In this document: in pieces, positions 41,233 to 49,930 of the stretch
Layout of the letters: each line of letters starts with the position of its first letter
Numbering within the stretch: position 1 is the first letter of the stretch
Source of the DNA: a virus
Length of the DNA stretch: 64,000 nt
Virus record (IMG/VR): IMGVR_UViG_3300033145_001546
Coordinates: 1-64,000 of that record
Reading direction: 5' to 3' (one strand)
The notes under the pieces: model-generated
The model's database searches: none
The model's input: only the letters and a program-made list of their open reading frames with translations
What the model was told of the DNA's origin: nothing
Position numbers and translations under genes: made by a program

Positions 41233-41945
41233 AAAAAGATAATTTCCGAATTGAGAATATTTTTGCTCACGCTGCGGCTTTGCAACAGAGTGGTCGGCTG
41301 CGCAATACTATATACGGTTTGAAAAAATTTGTATATATTATGAATCAGGACTTCACCGTGCTCTTGCGATTTCCTTTGAGAGCACAGGAAAACCCTTTTG
41401 ATTCTCCTATATCCTTTGCAGCAAACGATTATGACAGTCCCATATTTGAAGAGCGAGACGGCAAGATATGTTTCATTCAAAAGCATGGGGACTTCGTGCG
41501 AGAGAAAAGCTGCCGCATTCCCGGACAGTCCGCAACCGATGTCCAAAAGACGTTTAAGAGTTTTGCAACTTCTGTCAAAAATAAAAACAAAGTTACTCTC
41601 AACCGAGACTTTGTGAAGTGTCTGGACGAAAGTTTGAGCCACGTGGAGTTTAGCGTGCGTAAAGGACGCTTGAAAATTAAGCAGCGAAACATCTATGATG
41701 GAAGTGTCATCACCGTTACCAAAAAGAAAAAGGCAGGATTAGGCGTGACCTCCGATGCCAAATTAAAATCCTTCAAGCCAATAGGTATAAGGACTAATGA
41801 TTTGTTAGCCCTGTTTGCCTTTGCAGGAAGCGTCTCTTTTTACTTTTCCAAAAAAGGAATCACATGGATAGAGAGTGAGGACCGGAAAATGCTTTTCACA
41901 GGCATTATAAGTCAATGTATATATGACGAGTTAGGAGTTACCTAA
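41229..41945 (+). CDS. Hypothetical protein, weakly clamp-like
   Basis: 238 residues. The N-terminal half is helical, and the C-terminal (RTNDLLALFAFAGSVSFYFS, then ITWIESEDRKMLFTGIISQ) has a strand pattern like the last domain of a sliding clamp or similar phage DNA-associated proteins. The likeness is weak and no motif is decisive. It could also be a transcription accessory factor. Confidence 0.5.
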   Translation: MKKDNFRIENIFAHAAALQQSGRLRNTIYGLKKFVYIMNQDFTVLLRFPLRAQENPFDSPISFAANDYDSPIFEERDGKICFIQKHGDFVREKSCRIPGQSATDVQKTFKSFATSVKNKNKVTLNRDFVKCLDESLSHVEFSVRKGRLKIKQRNIYDGSVITVTKKKKAGLGVTSDAKLKSFKPIGIRTNDLLALFAFAGSVSFYFSKKGITWIESEDRKMLFTGIISQCIYDELGVT

Positions 41946-41949
41946 AAAG

Positions 41950-42087
41950 ATGAAGGACTTAATGGAAGAAGCGAAAGATGCAATTTCGGCTCTATACAGC
42001 GATATGGACGTAGACCAAAGTGTTACAAAGGAACGCATGGAAGAATTGAAGGGTTTTATCAACGACATGGTCGATGCGTTAGGTTAG
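41950..42087 (+). CDS. Small acidic helical protein (45 aa)
   Basis: 45 residues, MKDLMEEAKDAISALYSDMD, from an ATG five bases after the previous stop. It is strongly acidic and helical. No AAAGG-type ribosome site precedes it, so it may be translated by reinitiation. No family. Confidence 0.5.
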   Translation: MKDLMEEAKDAISALYSDMDVDQSVTKERMEELKGFINDMVDALG

Positions 42088-42099
42088 AAGGGTAATAAT

Positions 42100-42261
42100 A
42101 TGGCTGGTGGTAAGAGTAGAAAAAGTGGTGGTGTGAGTAAGGCCTTAATAAATAGATTAGTTGGAAAGAAAACCGGAAATGGAAGATCCAAGACTGACAA
42201 AAGAGGACTATTGGGAAGCAGTAAAAAATCAAAATCTGATGCCAAACTTCTGGATGACTGA
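42100..42261 (+). CDS. Small basic Gly/Lys/Ser-rich protein (53 aa)
   Basis: 53 residues, MAGGKSRKSGGVSKALINRL. AGAAGGGTAATAAT gives a fair ribosome site. It overlaps the following acyltransferase-like gene by 83 bases in another frame, which is unusual and lowers confidence. If real it may bind nucleic acid. Confidence 0.4.
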   Translation: MAGGKSRKSGGVSKALINRLVGKKTGNGRSKTDKRGLLGSSKKSKSDAKLLDD

Positions 42262-42994
42262 CGAGTATATCGAAAAGGCCGGTTTGATTTGGCATGAAGA
42301 TGAAGAGACCAAATACTGTGGGTGGTTGCATCCTGAATACAATACTGAGATATGCCCAAAACATTCGGAGTGGATGTTCCCGCCTATGACTTATAAAAGA
42401 CATTTTGTCCTAATGGGGAATGTCTACTCCGGCTTTCCCAAAAATCCATGTATGAATTATGAAAGCAATGAAGAATTCTTAGACTATCAATATATTTACA
42501 ACCCTGTAGATTTTATGTTTTTGGCGGGGCATAAATGGAAAGCATTTAGAAAAATCCTCCGACAATATCGTGAGAGAGTAGATGGAAAGCAGAAATACAT
42601 GAAAATAGCTTCAGATACTTTCCAAGATGCTATTGCTAAATTGCTTCTGAAGTGGGCAGGGGAAAAGGAATTTTTCGATAATGAGGTGATGATAAAGTAT
42701 GCCTTAGAGGGAGAGAACAGGTGGGGGATGTTCACAGATGAAAAATTGGTAGGATTGAATATCTGGGACGAGAATTTCATGTTTGTCAACTATCGATACT
42801 GTATAGATGATGGCACCCCCGGTCTCAATAGATATTTGCGGTACCATTTTTATACTCAAGGGGCAATTCCGAGCAAACAAAAACTTATCAATGACGGCGG
42901 TTCGCTGGGGGACGAAGGATTAAGAGAATTTAAGTTGAGACTAAATCCTCATGTCGTATACACAGTAACATCTTATAAACAAGAGAAACCATGA
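42179..42994 (+). CDS. Acyltransferase-like protein (GNAT/DUF2156-like)
   Basis: 271 residues from the ATG at 42179. The pattern GHKWKAFRKILRQYRERV, LVGLNIWDENFMFVNYRYC and GTPGLNRYLRYHFYTQGA, then NDGGSLGDEGLREFKLRLNP matches the duplicated-GNAT fold of DUF2156/phosphatidylglycerol lysyltransferase-like proteins. It would transfer an acyl or aminoacyl group to an unknown acceptor. It overlaps the PAPS-reductase-like gene by four bases. A copy of its last 30 bases lies downstream of that gene, hinting that the latter was inserted. Confidence 0.65.
   Translation: MEDPRLTKEDYWEAVKNQNLMPNFWMTDEYIEKAGLIWHEDEETKYCGWLHPEYNTEICPKHSEWMFPPMTYKRHFVLMGNVYSGFPKNPCMNYESNEEFLDYQYIYNPVDFMFLAGHKWKAFRKILRQYRERVDGKQKYMKIASDTFQDAIAKLLLKWAGEKEFFDNEVMIKYALEGENRWGMFTDEKLVGLNIWDENFMFVNYRYCIDDGTPGLNRYLRYHFYTQGAIPSKQKLINDGGSLGDEGLREFKLRLNPHVVYTVTSYKQEKP
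42961..42990 (+). repeat. Duplicated 3' end of acyltransferase gene, copy 1
   Basis: The bases encoding TVTSYKQEKP at the end of the acyltransferase gene recur at 43871-43900 with three differences in 30 bases, all at synonymous third positions. The pair flanks the PAPS-reductase-like gene. Confidence 0.85.
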
Positions 42995-43869
42995 AAAATC
43001 AAATGAAAATTGGGGTGACATTAGAAATTTTTAAGGAGCATAGCGCAATAAGGAGGGCCTATGCTTTGCCGTTGTCATCTAAGATAGATAAAGCAATTGC
43101 TTTGTTGATTGAATACGAAACGGAGGCAAAAAATATATCTAAAGACGGATATAGTTTGGCGTTTTCGGGCGGCAAGGATTCTGGCGTTATCGCAAAATTG
43201 GCCGAAATGGCAAGTATTCAACACACGATGGATTATTCAGTAACAACGCTCGACCCGCCTGAGTTAGTACATCATATCAAGGATAATTATAATGCGACTT
43301 TTCACCACCAACCAAGGGCATTACTTACAGAAATGGTAGAAAATCCAGGAGGTAAAGGGCCGCCGACAAGACACGGTCGATGGTGCTGCGAAAAATACAA
43401 AGAAAACACAAGCAACAGCCAGTGGAAAATACTGGGTATTCGCGCAGAAGAAAGCCCCCGCAGAAAAAAAAGATGGAAGCAAGTTATAATCAATAATAAG
43501 GTTTGCATCGTAAACCCAATCCTATACTGGACTATAAAAGATGTCTGGGCTTTTCATCTCGATCAAAATATCCCCAAATGCTACCTCTATAATGAAGGTT
43601 TTAAGCGTTTAGGATGCATTGGATGCCCAGTGGCGAATGTCCAACAACAGAAAATCGAGTTTGAAAGGTGGCCGAAATATAAATTTTTGTGGCGGCGGGC
43701 CTTTGATAGATTTTGGGATAAATGGCATGGTGTGCCCACTAAAAAGGGGGAACAGAGATATTTTGAAAAGTTTGGATCAGCACAAGGATTTTGGGATTGG
43801 TGGGTAAATAATGGAGCACGAAAAAAAGAAGATGCTACATGTTTAGGGATAACAGAATTATGGGGATAG
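42991..43869 (+). CDS. PAPS-reductase-like / PP-loop ATPase
   Basis: 292 residues. The PP-loop is SLAFSGGKDSGV (S59-S64). The RWCCEKYKE, ILGIRAEESPRR and CIGCPVANVQ motifs mark the phosphoadenosine phosphosulfate reductase / DndC-like family. These enzymes activate with ATP, usually in sulfur or adenylation chemistry. Base composition differs a little from its neighbours. It is bracketed by a direct repeat of the acyltransferase 3' end, so it may be a recent acquisition. Confidence 0.75.
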   Translation: MKNQMKIGVTLEIFKEHSAIRRAYALPLSSKIDKAIALLIEYETEAKNISKDGYSLAFSGGKDSGVIAKLAEMASIQHTMDYSVTTLDPPELVHHIKDNYNATFHHQPRALLTEMVENPGGKGPPTRHGRWCCEKYKENTSNSQWKILGIRAEESPRRKKRWKQVIINNKVCIVNPILYWTIKDVWAFHLDQNIPKCYLYNEGFKRLGCIGCPVANVQQQKIEFERWPKYKFLWRRAFDRFWDKWHGVPTKKGEQRYFEKFGSAQGFWDWWVNNGARKKEDATCLGITELWG

Positions 43870-43870
43870 T

Positions 43871-43900
43871 CACAGTAACCTCTTACAAACAGGAGAAACC
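43871..43900 (+). repeat. Duplicated 3' end of acyltransferase gene, copy 2 (remnant)
   Basis: CACAGTAACCTCTTACAAAC and the following ten bases keep the reading frame of TVTSYKQEKP and then run into the clamp gene leader. Synonymous-only differences suggest it was coding until recently, the residue of another allele of the acyltransferase gene. Confidence 0.8.
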
Positions 43901-43902
43901 TA

Positions 43903-44901
43903 ATGAAGATCAGTCGTGAAAAATTGTTGGACCAGTTAATTTCTGTCAGGCCGGGACTTTCTCAACAGGAAGTCATTGAACAATCATCTTGTATAGTATT
44001 CCAAGATGGGAAAATCATAACCTTTAATGACGAGGTGGCCTGTTCCCGAAAATCTTGCCTAAAGATAGAGGGGGCAGTAGTGGCCACGCCCTTCATTGAT
44101 GTCCTATCCAAATTGAAAGAGGATAACATTGAAGTGGAAGTGAAAGGGGAAGGGATTGTTATCAAGTCTGGAAAGAAAATGGCGGGGATTCGGATGGAGG
44201 TCGAAATCTTATTGCCAACAGACTCTTTGGAAAAACCTAAGAAGTGGCAAAAGCTACCAGACGACTTTGGGGATGCTGTCCATTTAGTTTCCCGGTGTAC
44301 AGGAGACGATGCTTCTGAGTTCGTAATGACCTGTGTCCATCTTCATCCTAAATGGATGGAAGGCTCTGATAATTATCAGGCTGGGAGATATAAGATTGCT
44401 ATTGGGATTGAGAAGTCTTTTTTGATACGGGCCAAATCAATATCAATGGTGGAATCACTGAACATGACCAAATTCAGCCAAACTAAAAATTGGGTACACT
44501 TTAAGAATCCTGATGGACTAACTCTCAGTTTCCGGAAGTACCTGGATAAATACCCAAAAATGTCGAGAGTTGTGAAGATTACAGGGGAGTCTCTAACATT
44601 ACCCAAAGGGATTAGAGACTCCGTAGAATTAGGCCAAATTTTCTCTGCTGACAATACTGAAAGTAAGAAAATCCATCTCCAATTAAAGGGCAAAATTCTC
44701 AGGCTTAAAGCAGAGGGGGCATCGGGGTGGTATGAAGAGCCTTTGCCAATTAGTTATAAGGGCAATAAGATGTCTTGCTGGATAGACCCAGAGTTGTTAG
44801 TATCACTGGCTGAAAGGAGTAGCAAGTGTATTGTAGATAATCATCGCATGATGGCCCAAACTGGGAAATTCAAATATATTACTGTCTTGGCTGCAGAATG
44901 A
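43903..44901 (+). CDS. Sliding-clamp-like protein (DnaN-like)
   Basis: 332 residues. The start MKISREKLLDQLISVRPGLS, then VFQDGKIITFNDEVACSRKS, and the middle helix-strand pattern resemble phage beta-clamp-like proteins. The C-terminal end MAQTGKFKYITVLAAE also fits. A clamp is expected near the family A polymerase and clamp loader in this window. The likeness is by pattern only. Confidence 0.6.
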   Translation: MKISREKLLDQLISVRPGLSQQEVIEQSSCIVFQDGKIITFNDEVACSRKSCLKIEGAVVATPFIDVLSKLKEDNIEVEVKGEGIVIKSGKKMAGIRMEVEILLPTDSLEKPKKWQKLPDDFGDAVHLVSRCTGDDASEFVMTCVHLHPKWMEGSDNYQAGRYKIAIGIEKSFLIRAKSISMVESLNMTKFSQTKNWVHFKNPDGLTLSFRKYLDKYPKMSRVVKITGESLTLPKGIRDSVELGQIFSADNTESKKIHLQLKGKILRLKAEGASGWYEEPLPISYKGNKMSCWIDPELLVSLAERSSKCIVDNHRMMAQTGKFKYITVLAAE

Positions 44902-45044
44902 AAAAAGAATTCATATTTCCAATCTTGTTAATTATTATGGACCTCTGTGCTGCTATTGTTTACGGTGTGGACTTCTCTGAGAACTGGCGGAAAGTTTTGT
45001 ATTGGTTAGGAGCAGCACTCTTAACTTTTGTGGTGACATTTTGA
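44898..45044 (+). CDS. Small membrane protein (48 aa)
   Basis: 48 residues with two hydrophobic helices (IFPILLIIMDLCAAIVYG and LYWLGAALLTFVVTF). It overlaps the clamp stop (ATGA) and its own stop overlaps the TTG start of the methyltransferase. Probably real because of this coupling. Role unknown. Confidence 0.5.
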   Translation: MKKEFIFPILLIIMDLCAAIVYGVDFSENWRKVLYWLGAALLTFVVTF

Positions 45045-46321
45045 AAAATAAGGTAATATATGGAAACTGCTTAAAAGTAATGAAAGATATGCCCAAAAAC
45101 TTCTATGATACGGTCATTACTGACCCTCCCTATGGATTAAACTTCATGGGTAAGAATTGGGACCACGGCGTACCGGGACCTCGTTATTGGAAACGATGTT
45201 TGCGTGCTGCTAAGCCGGGGGCCATTCTAATGGCTTTTGGGGGCACACGTACTTATCACCGACTAACCTGTGCCATAGAGGATGCAGGGTGGGAAATTCG
45301 GGATTGCATACAGTGGCTTTATGGATCGGGCTTTCCTAAGTCGCTGGACATCTCGAAAGCGATAGACAAAGAAGCCGGGGCAAAACGAGAAGTAGTGGGA
45401 AAAGGCACAGCAGGCAAGGGCTTTAATAAAGTAAAGGGATTTGGGGAGAACACAACAATGGGTGGAGAGCCCACAATGGAATGGAATGTCACCATTCCAG
45501 CCACACCATTAGCCAAAATATGGGCAGGGTGGGGCACGGCTTTGAAGCCCTCATGGGAGCCCATTGTGGTTGCCATGAAACCTTTAGATGGGACGTTTGC
45601 TCATAATGCTGAAAAGTGGGGTGTGGCTGGATTGAATATTGATGGGGGGCGAATAACCACACAAGACGAAACCAGAAGAAGTGTGGGGGGATTTACTTCC
45701 AAATCTGAGATATATAACAATGATGAAAAATACCAAGTCAATGGATTTGATAAAGACAAACCCACAGGCCGTTTCCCCGCCAATACAATTTTGGATGAAG
45801 AGGCTGCAGCAATGTTAGACAAGCAAAGTGGAATGAGTGTGTCTATGGGTGGTGGGGGCAAAAAATCTGCGGTATGGACTCCCAGTACAGAGACCAAAAA
45901 GAAAAAGGATTATGGTGAGAGCGTTGGGATGGGAGATAGGGGCGGGGCCTCCCGATTCTTCTATACAGCCAAAGCCTCCAAATCCGAACGCAATGCTGGG
46001 TGTGAGGGGATGGGGGTGAAACATTGGTCCGATGGTAGGAAAACGGAACAAGAATGCCCCCACCAAAGATATGATACAGATAGAAAGAACTTTCATCCCA
46101 CAGTCAAACCCCTTGCCCTGATGGAATATCTTTGCCGACTCACTCGTACACCCACCGGGGGCATTGTATTAGACCCCTTTGCCGGTTCAGGTACTACAGC
46201 ACTGGCTTGCTTAAACACTCGTAGAAAATACGTCATGATTGAAAAGAAAAAGAAATATTATAAGCTAATGCAGGCCCGAATTAAAGGCCGAAAAAAGAAT
46301 AGAAGGTTGTTGGATGAATAA
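45041..46321 (+). CDS. DNA methyltransferase (N6-A/N4-C, beta class)
   Basis: 426 residues from a TTG at 45041 that overlaps the previous stop; longer in-frame readings upstream lack a ribosome site. Motif IV TDPPYGLNFMGKNWD is near the start, and the SAM-binding motif I, DPFAGSGTTALACLN, is at the end, the beta-class order. A target-recognition segment lies between, Gly-rich with SVSMGGGGKKSAVWTPS. It could protect phage DNA from restriction or mark it for recognition. The target sequence is not known. Confidence 0.85.
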   Translation: MKNKVIYGNCLKVMKDMPKNFYDTVITDPPYGLNFMGKNWDHGVPGPRYWKRCLRAAKPGAILMAFGGTRTYHRLTCAIEDAGWEIRDCIQWLYGSGFPKSLDISKAIDKEAGAKREVVGKGTAGKGFNKVKGFGENTTMGGEPTMEWNVTIPATPLAKIWAGWGTALKPSWEPIVVAMKPLDGTFAHNAEKWGVAGLNIDGGRITTQDETRRSVGGFTSKSEIYNNDEKYQVNGFDKDKPTGRFPANTILDEEAAAMLDKQSGMSVSMGGGGKKSAVWTPSTETKKKKDYGESVGMGDRGGASRFFYTAKASKSERNAGCEGMGVKHWSDGRKTEQECPHQRYDTDRKNFHPTVKPLALMEYLCRLTRTPTGGIVLDPFAGSGTTALACLNTRRKYVMIEKKKKYYKLMQARIKGRKKNRRLLDE

Positions 46322-47513
46322 AGGATTTTTCTCTAAGGCCGAAATTGCTACACAACACATTCCCCGCACACCCAGATGCGGACTATGTGGGTTATATAAA
46401 ACCTGTATATCTCCAAAAATGAAACCATACGGCGAAGGCAAGAAAAAGATATTGATAGTACCAGAGGCACCGGGACGGAATGAAGATGAAACAAACATAC
46501 CCTTAGTGGGTAAAGCAGGTAGGCGATTGAATCGAACTTTGAGAAAATTAGGGGTGAAGATGGATCGGGATTGTTGGAGGACCAATGCCGTCATTTGCCG
46601 TCCTCCCAATAATGAAACGCCCAACAGTGAAAAGATAGCGGCTTGCCGTCCTAATTTATTACAGACCATAAAAACCTTAGACCCCAATCTCATCATCCTT
46701 TTTGGGGGAGTGGCTGTAGAGTCTCTCATTTCCACTATTTGGGAAGAGAAAACATCCTCCATCGGCAAATGGAAAGGATTTGTCATCCCTTGCCACAAAC
46801 CAAATGCTTGGATTGCATCTACTTACCATCCATCTTACTTACTCCGAAAACCCAACCCCGTATTAGACAGGTTGTTCGAGAAGCATTTGAAAGCAGCTTT
46901 GAGGCATAAGAATAAACCATGGTCAGCTCCGCCCTCTTTCAAAGAGCAAATTGAAGTAATTTCCCAACCACGACAAGCTGCTCTCATCTTACAAGAGATG
47001 TACGAAAAGGGTGGGGCTGTTTCTTTTGATTACGAAGGTAATTGTCTCAAGCCCGATGGTGATGGCCCAGAAATAGTATCTTGTTCGGTATGCTGGCGGG
47101 GGAAGAGGACAATTGCCTATCCATGGGCAGGAGAGGCTATAGAGGCCACCGACAAAATTCTTCGGTCCTCTATGCCCAAAATAGCCAGTAACATAAAATT
47201 TGAAGAGCGGTGGACAAAAGCGATTTTGGGGCATCGAGTGAAGAACTGGTGGTGGGACACAATGCTGGCTGCTCATATATTAGATAACCGTCCAGGTATT
47301 ACCAGCATTAAATTCCAAGCCTTTGTTCGTTTGGGGGTGGCCCATTACGATAAGCACGTTAAACCTTATTTCAAACGTAAGGGCAAAGGTCGATTCAATC
47401 GAATAAAAGAATTGGACTTAAAAGAATTGTTAGTGTATAATGGGTTGGATAGTTTGTTAGAGTATAAAGTTGCTATGTTGCAAATGAAGGAATTTAAGAA
47501 AAGGAGAAAATAA
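46314..47513 (+). CDS. Uracil-DNA glycosylase fused to 3'-5' exonuclease
   Basis: 399 residues. The N-terminal half is a family 4/5-like UDG: iron-sulfur Cys at C22, C25, C31 and C95, motif A VPEAPGRNEDETN (residues 49-61), motif B STYHPSYLLR. The C-terminal half is a DnaQ/Pol I-type exonuclease: AVSFDYEGN, IASNIKFEERW, DTMLAAHILD and NGLDSLLEYKV. The separate polymerase domain is at 48,043-49,425. A UDG domain is known fused to DNA polymerase in SPO1-like phages; here the polymerase is split off. Confidence 0.82.
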   Translation: MNKGFFSKAEIATQHIPRTPRCGLCGLYKTCISPKMKPYGEGKKKILIVPEAPGRNEDETNIPLVGKAGRRLNRTLRKLGVKMDRDCWRTNAVICRPPNNETPNSEKIAACRPNLLQTIKTLDPNLIILFGGVAVESLISTIWEEKTSSIGKWKGFVIPCHKPNAWIASTYHPSYLLRKPNPVLDRLFEKHLKAALRHKNKPWSAPPSFKEQIEVISQPRQAALILQEMYEKGGAVSFDYEGNCLKPDGDGPEIVSCSVCWRGKRTIAYPWAGEAIEATDKILRSSMPKIASNIKFEERWTKAILGHRVKNWWWDTMLAAHILDNRPGITSIKFQAFVRLGVAHYDKHVKPYFKRKGKGRFNRIKELDLKELLVYNGLDSLLEYKVAMLQMKEFKKRRK

Positions 47514-48046
47514 TGGACATTATCGTTTTGTGCGAAGCATGTGGAACAGAATTAAAAACTCCAGATGTAACTTGTGATCCCCTTTTAAGAGTTGTTATCA
47601 AAGCCACGCCCTGTCATAAATGCAGTCGTCCTCCTGATTGCCATTTAACTTGTGAAGATGTTTTGAAACTAAAAAAAGAAAGGCGGGAAATAATAACACA
47701 AATACTCCCACCAATACTCCCACCAAATATTAGGGAGTGCTTCGGGACTTCCAAAAATACCGATGAGTGTAAAAGCTGTGTTTATCTTAAAGTTTGTGCA
47801 GCAGTAGAAGAAGAGGGAATATCAATTAGACCCAATTGCTTTGGTAATTACGATGATGATGAATATGACGATGGATATGAATACGATTGTACAGGCAGTT
47901 GTATATGGCGTGTCGCTTGTATGAATTTTAAGCCCAAAAAGATAGCGGGCACGTCACAACAAGTAGTGTGTCCCCAAGGTCTTACCTCTCAAAATAACGA
48001 TTGTTTGAATTGTAGCTTACAATTAAAGTGTAAAGTACACAAATGA
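47513..48046 (+). CDS. Cys-rich zinc-binding protein between exonuclease and polymerase
   Basis: 177 residues with Cys pairs throughout: CEACGTELK, CHKCSRPPDCH, CKSCVYLKVC, CTGSCIWRVAC, CLNCSLQLKC. It may be a scaffold for zinc clusters. An acidic DDDEYDDGYEYD section lies in the middle. It overlaps the exonuclease gene by one base and the polymerase by four, so it may be part of the replisome. No family is recognised. Confidence 0.65.
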   Translation: MDIIVLCEACGTELKTPDVTCDPLLRVVIKATPCHKCSRPPDCHLTCEDVLKLKKERREIITQILPPILPPNIRECFGTSKNTDECKSCVYLKVCAAVEEEGISIRPNCFGNYDDDEYDDGYEYDCTGSCIWRVACMNFKPKKIAGTSQQVVCPQGLTSQNNDCLNCSLQLKCKVHK

Positions 48047-49425
48047 GACCAGTAACGGATGAAGCATATAAACTCTTTCACAATGGCACTCTTGCCTTGG
48101 CTCAGGTAGAGGCTAATGGCATAAGGATAGACGTAGACTATCTTAACAAAGCCATTACCCAAACTACTACCAAGATTGACAATTTATCAGACAAAATGAA
48201 ACGGCATAAGGTCTTCAAGACATGGAAAAAACATTATGGAGCCCGAACTAATATGGGGAGTAGGCAACAATTAGGCAAGATTATATTCGATGTGATGGGC
48301 TATGATTGTCCCTCCCTCACAAGAACAGAACGATACCAAACCAATGAAGTAGTCTTGACAACTTTGAATTTGGATTTTACTAACCAATTGCTCAAAGTGG
48401 AGAAACTAAAGAAAGCCCGCAGCACTTACCTCCAGGGGATTCTAAAGCATGTGGTAGATGGATACTTACACCCATCCTTCGGTCTTAATATAGCCCAAAC
48501 CTACAGAGGCAATTGTACTGATCCTAATTTTCAAAACATACCAATTCGAGACCCAAAAATAGCCAAGTTGGTAAGACAAGCATTCATAGCCCGCCACAAC
48601 CATCATATTATAGAAACAGACTATGGGGGCGTAGAGATTTGTGGGGCTGCTTGTTATCACCACGATCCCCGAATGATCTCTTACATCGAAAATAAAAAGA
48701 AAGATTTGCATCGAGACATGGCGATGCAAATTTACATGCTCCAGAAAAAGTTGATGACCAAAGACATTCGATATTGTGGAAAGAATATGTTTGTCTTTCC
48801 TCAATTCTATGGGGATTACTATGTACATTGTTCTCAACGTCTTTGGGAAGCCATGAGTGCCATGCACTTAAAAACCACGGATGGGGTAAAACTAAGAAAA
48901 CATTTGAAAAGCAAAGGCATAAAAAAACTGGGTCGGTGTAATCCCAAAATGCCTCCTGCATCCGGGACTTTCGAGGGACATGTGAAAGAAGTAGAGAATG
49001 ATTTTTGGAACAGACGATTCAAAGTTTACAATCAGTGGAAAAAAGATTGGTGGGAAAGTTATCAAAAGAAAGGATATTTTGACACTCTAACCGGATTTAG
49101 AATTGAGGGCCTATTAAACCGAAAGGAATGCATCAACTATCCCATTCAAGGTTCGGCTTTTCATTGGTTGTTATGGTCTCTGATACAAATTCAAAAGCAG
49201 CTGAACAAATATAAAATGAAAAGTTTAATCATCGGTCAAATCCACGATAGTATAGTAGGGGACGTGCACCGGAAAGAAAAGAGAAACTATCTGGAAATTT
49301 GTCAGCAAGTTATGACGGTTGATGTGATGAAGCATTGGCCTTGGATTATTGTCCCGCTAACTATTGAGGCAGAGGTTGCCCCAGTGGGAGGCAGTTGGTA
49401 CGAAAAGAAGGGGGTAAAGATATGA
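48043..49425 (+). CDS. DNA polymerase I-like family A polymerase domain
   Basis: 460 residues. Motif A is ETDYGGVEICGAACYHHD (D193), the finger region is DIRYCGKNMFVFPQFYG, and motif C IGQIHDSIVG. There is no 3'-5' exonuclease; this function is in the UDG-exonuclease gene upstream. Polymerase start follows an ATGA overlap. The usual family A O-helix Arg/Lys/Tyr positions are kept in R243, K247 and Y256. It likely replicates the phage genome. Confidence 0.88.
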   Translation: MRPVTDEAYKLFHNGTLALAQVEANGIRIDVDYLNKAITQTTTKIDNLSDKMKRHKVFKTWKKHYGARTNMGSRQQLGKIIFDVMGYDCPSLTRTERYQTNEVVLTTLNLDFTNQLLKVEKLKKARSTYLQGILKHVVDGYLHPSFGLNIAQTYRGNCTDPNFQNIPIRDPKIAKLVRQAFIARHNHHIIETDYGGVEICGAACYHHDPRMISYIENKKKDLHRDMAMQIYMLQKKLMTKDIRYCGKNMFVFPQFYGDYYVHCSQRLWEAMSAMHLKTTDGVKLRKHLKSKGIKKLGRCNPKMPPASGTFEGHVKEVENDFWNRRFKVYNQWKKDWWESYQKKGYFDTLTGFRIEGLLNRKECINYPIQGSAFHWLLWSLIQIQKQLNKYKMKSLIIGQIHDSIVGDVHRKEKRNYLEICQQVMTVDVMKHWPWIIVPLTIEAEVAPVGGSWYEKKGVKI

Positions 49426-49616
49426 ATGTGATAGTAGTTGAGTCTATATTAGATTGCCCATTCCGAAAGAAAAGTTTGTATAGATATGAAATCGCCAAAT
49501 GTCTTATTTGTAAAAAACGATGCAATCAGAAGAAACCACCCTCATACTGCCCCTTACCTATCACGGTTCAATTGTTTGCAGAAAAGAAGGGGGTTGCAAA
49601 AGGAGTAGACGGATGA
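49422..49616 (+). CDS. Small Cys-containing protein
   Basis: 64 residues from the ATG overlapping the polymerase stop. CLICKKRCNQKKPPSYCPL is a likely zinc-binding loop. No family. Its stop overlaps the next start (ATGA). Confidence 0.55.
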   Translation: MNVIVVESILDCPFRKKSLYRYEIAKCLICKKRCNQKKPPSYCPLPITVQLFAEKKGVAKGVDG

Positions 49617-49930
49617 GTGGAATAAATACAAAAACCAATGAAATTATGGAAAGGCTGAGGCAGCATATTAAAGAAGGCCGAGAACACCGGGACCCCATCT
49701 ACAAAGAACTCTTGGGGTTGTTAAAAGACTTGGATTTGTTAGATAAGATGTTGAAGCAGGTGGCCCTTGCCTATGGGTGGATGTATAAGAGTATAAAACA
49801 TAATGAGGACCAACTCAATGAAGGCAATTACTCCGATGATATGAAGCATGCCATAATTGTAAAAGACATTTTAGACATATGGAGGGAGCATGGTTTACGT
49901 GGACCGAATGCGACCGAGCATCCCAAATAG
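49613..49930 (+). CDS. Hypothetical helical protein
   Basis: 105 residues, MSGINTKTNEIMERLRQHIK, with helices LLGLLKDLDLLDKMLKQVAL and AIIVKDILDIWREHG. No family. It overlaps the DUF4031-like gene by 41 bases in a different frame. Confidence 0.55.
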   Translation: MSGINTKTNEIMERLRQHIKEGREHRDPIYKELLGLLKDLDLLDKMLKQVALAYGWMYKSIKHNEDQLNEGNYSDDMKHAIIVKDILDIWREHGLRGPNATEHPK

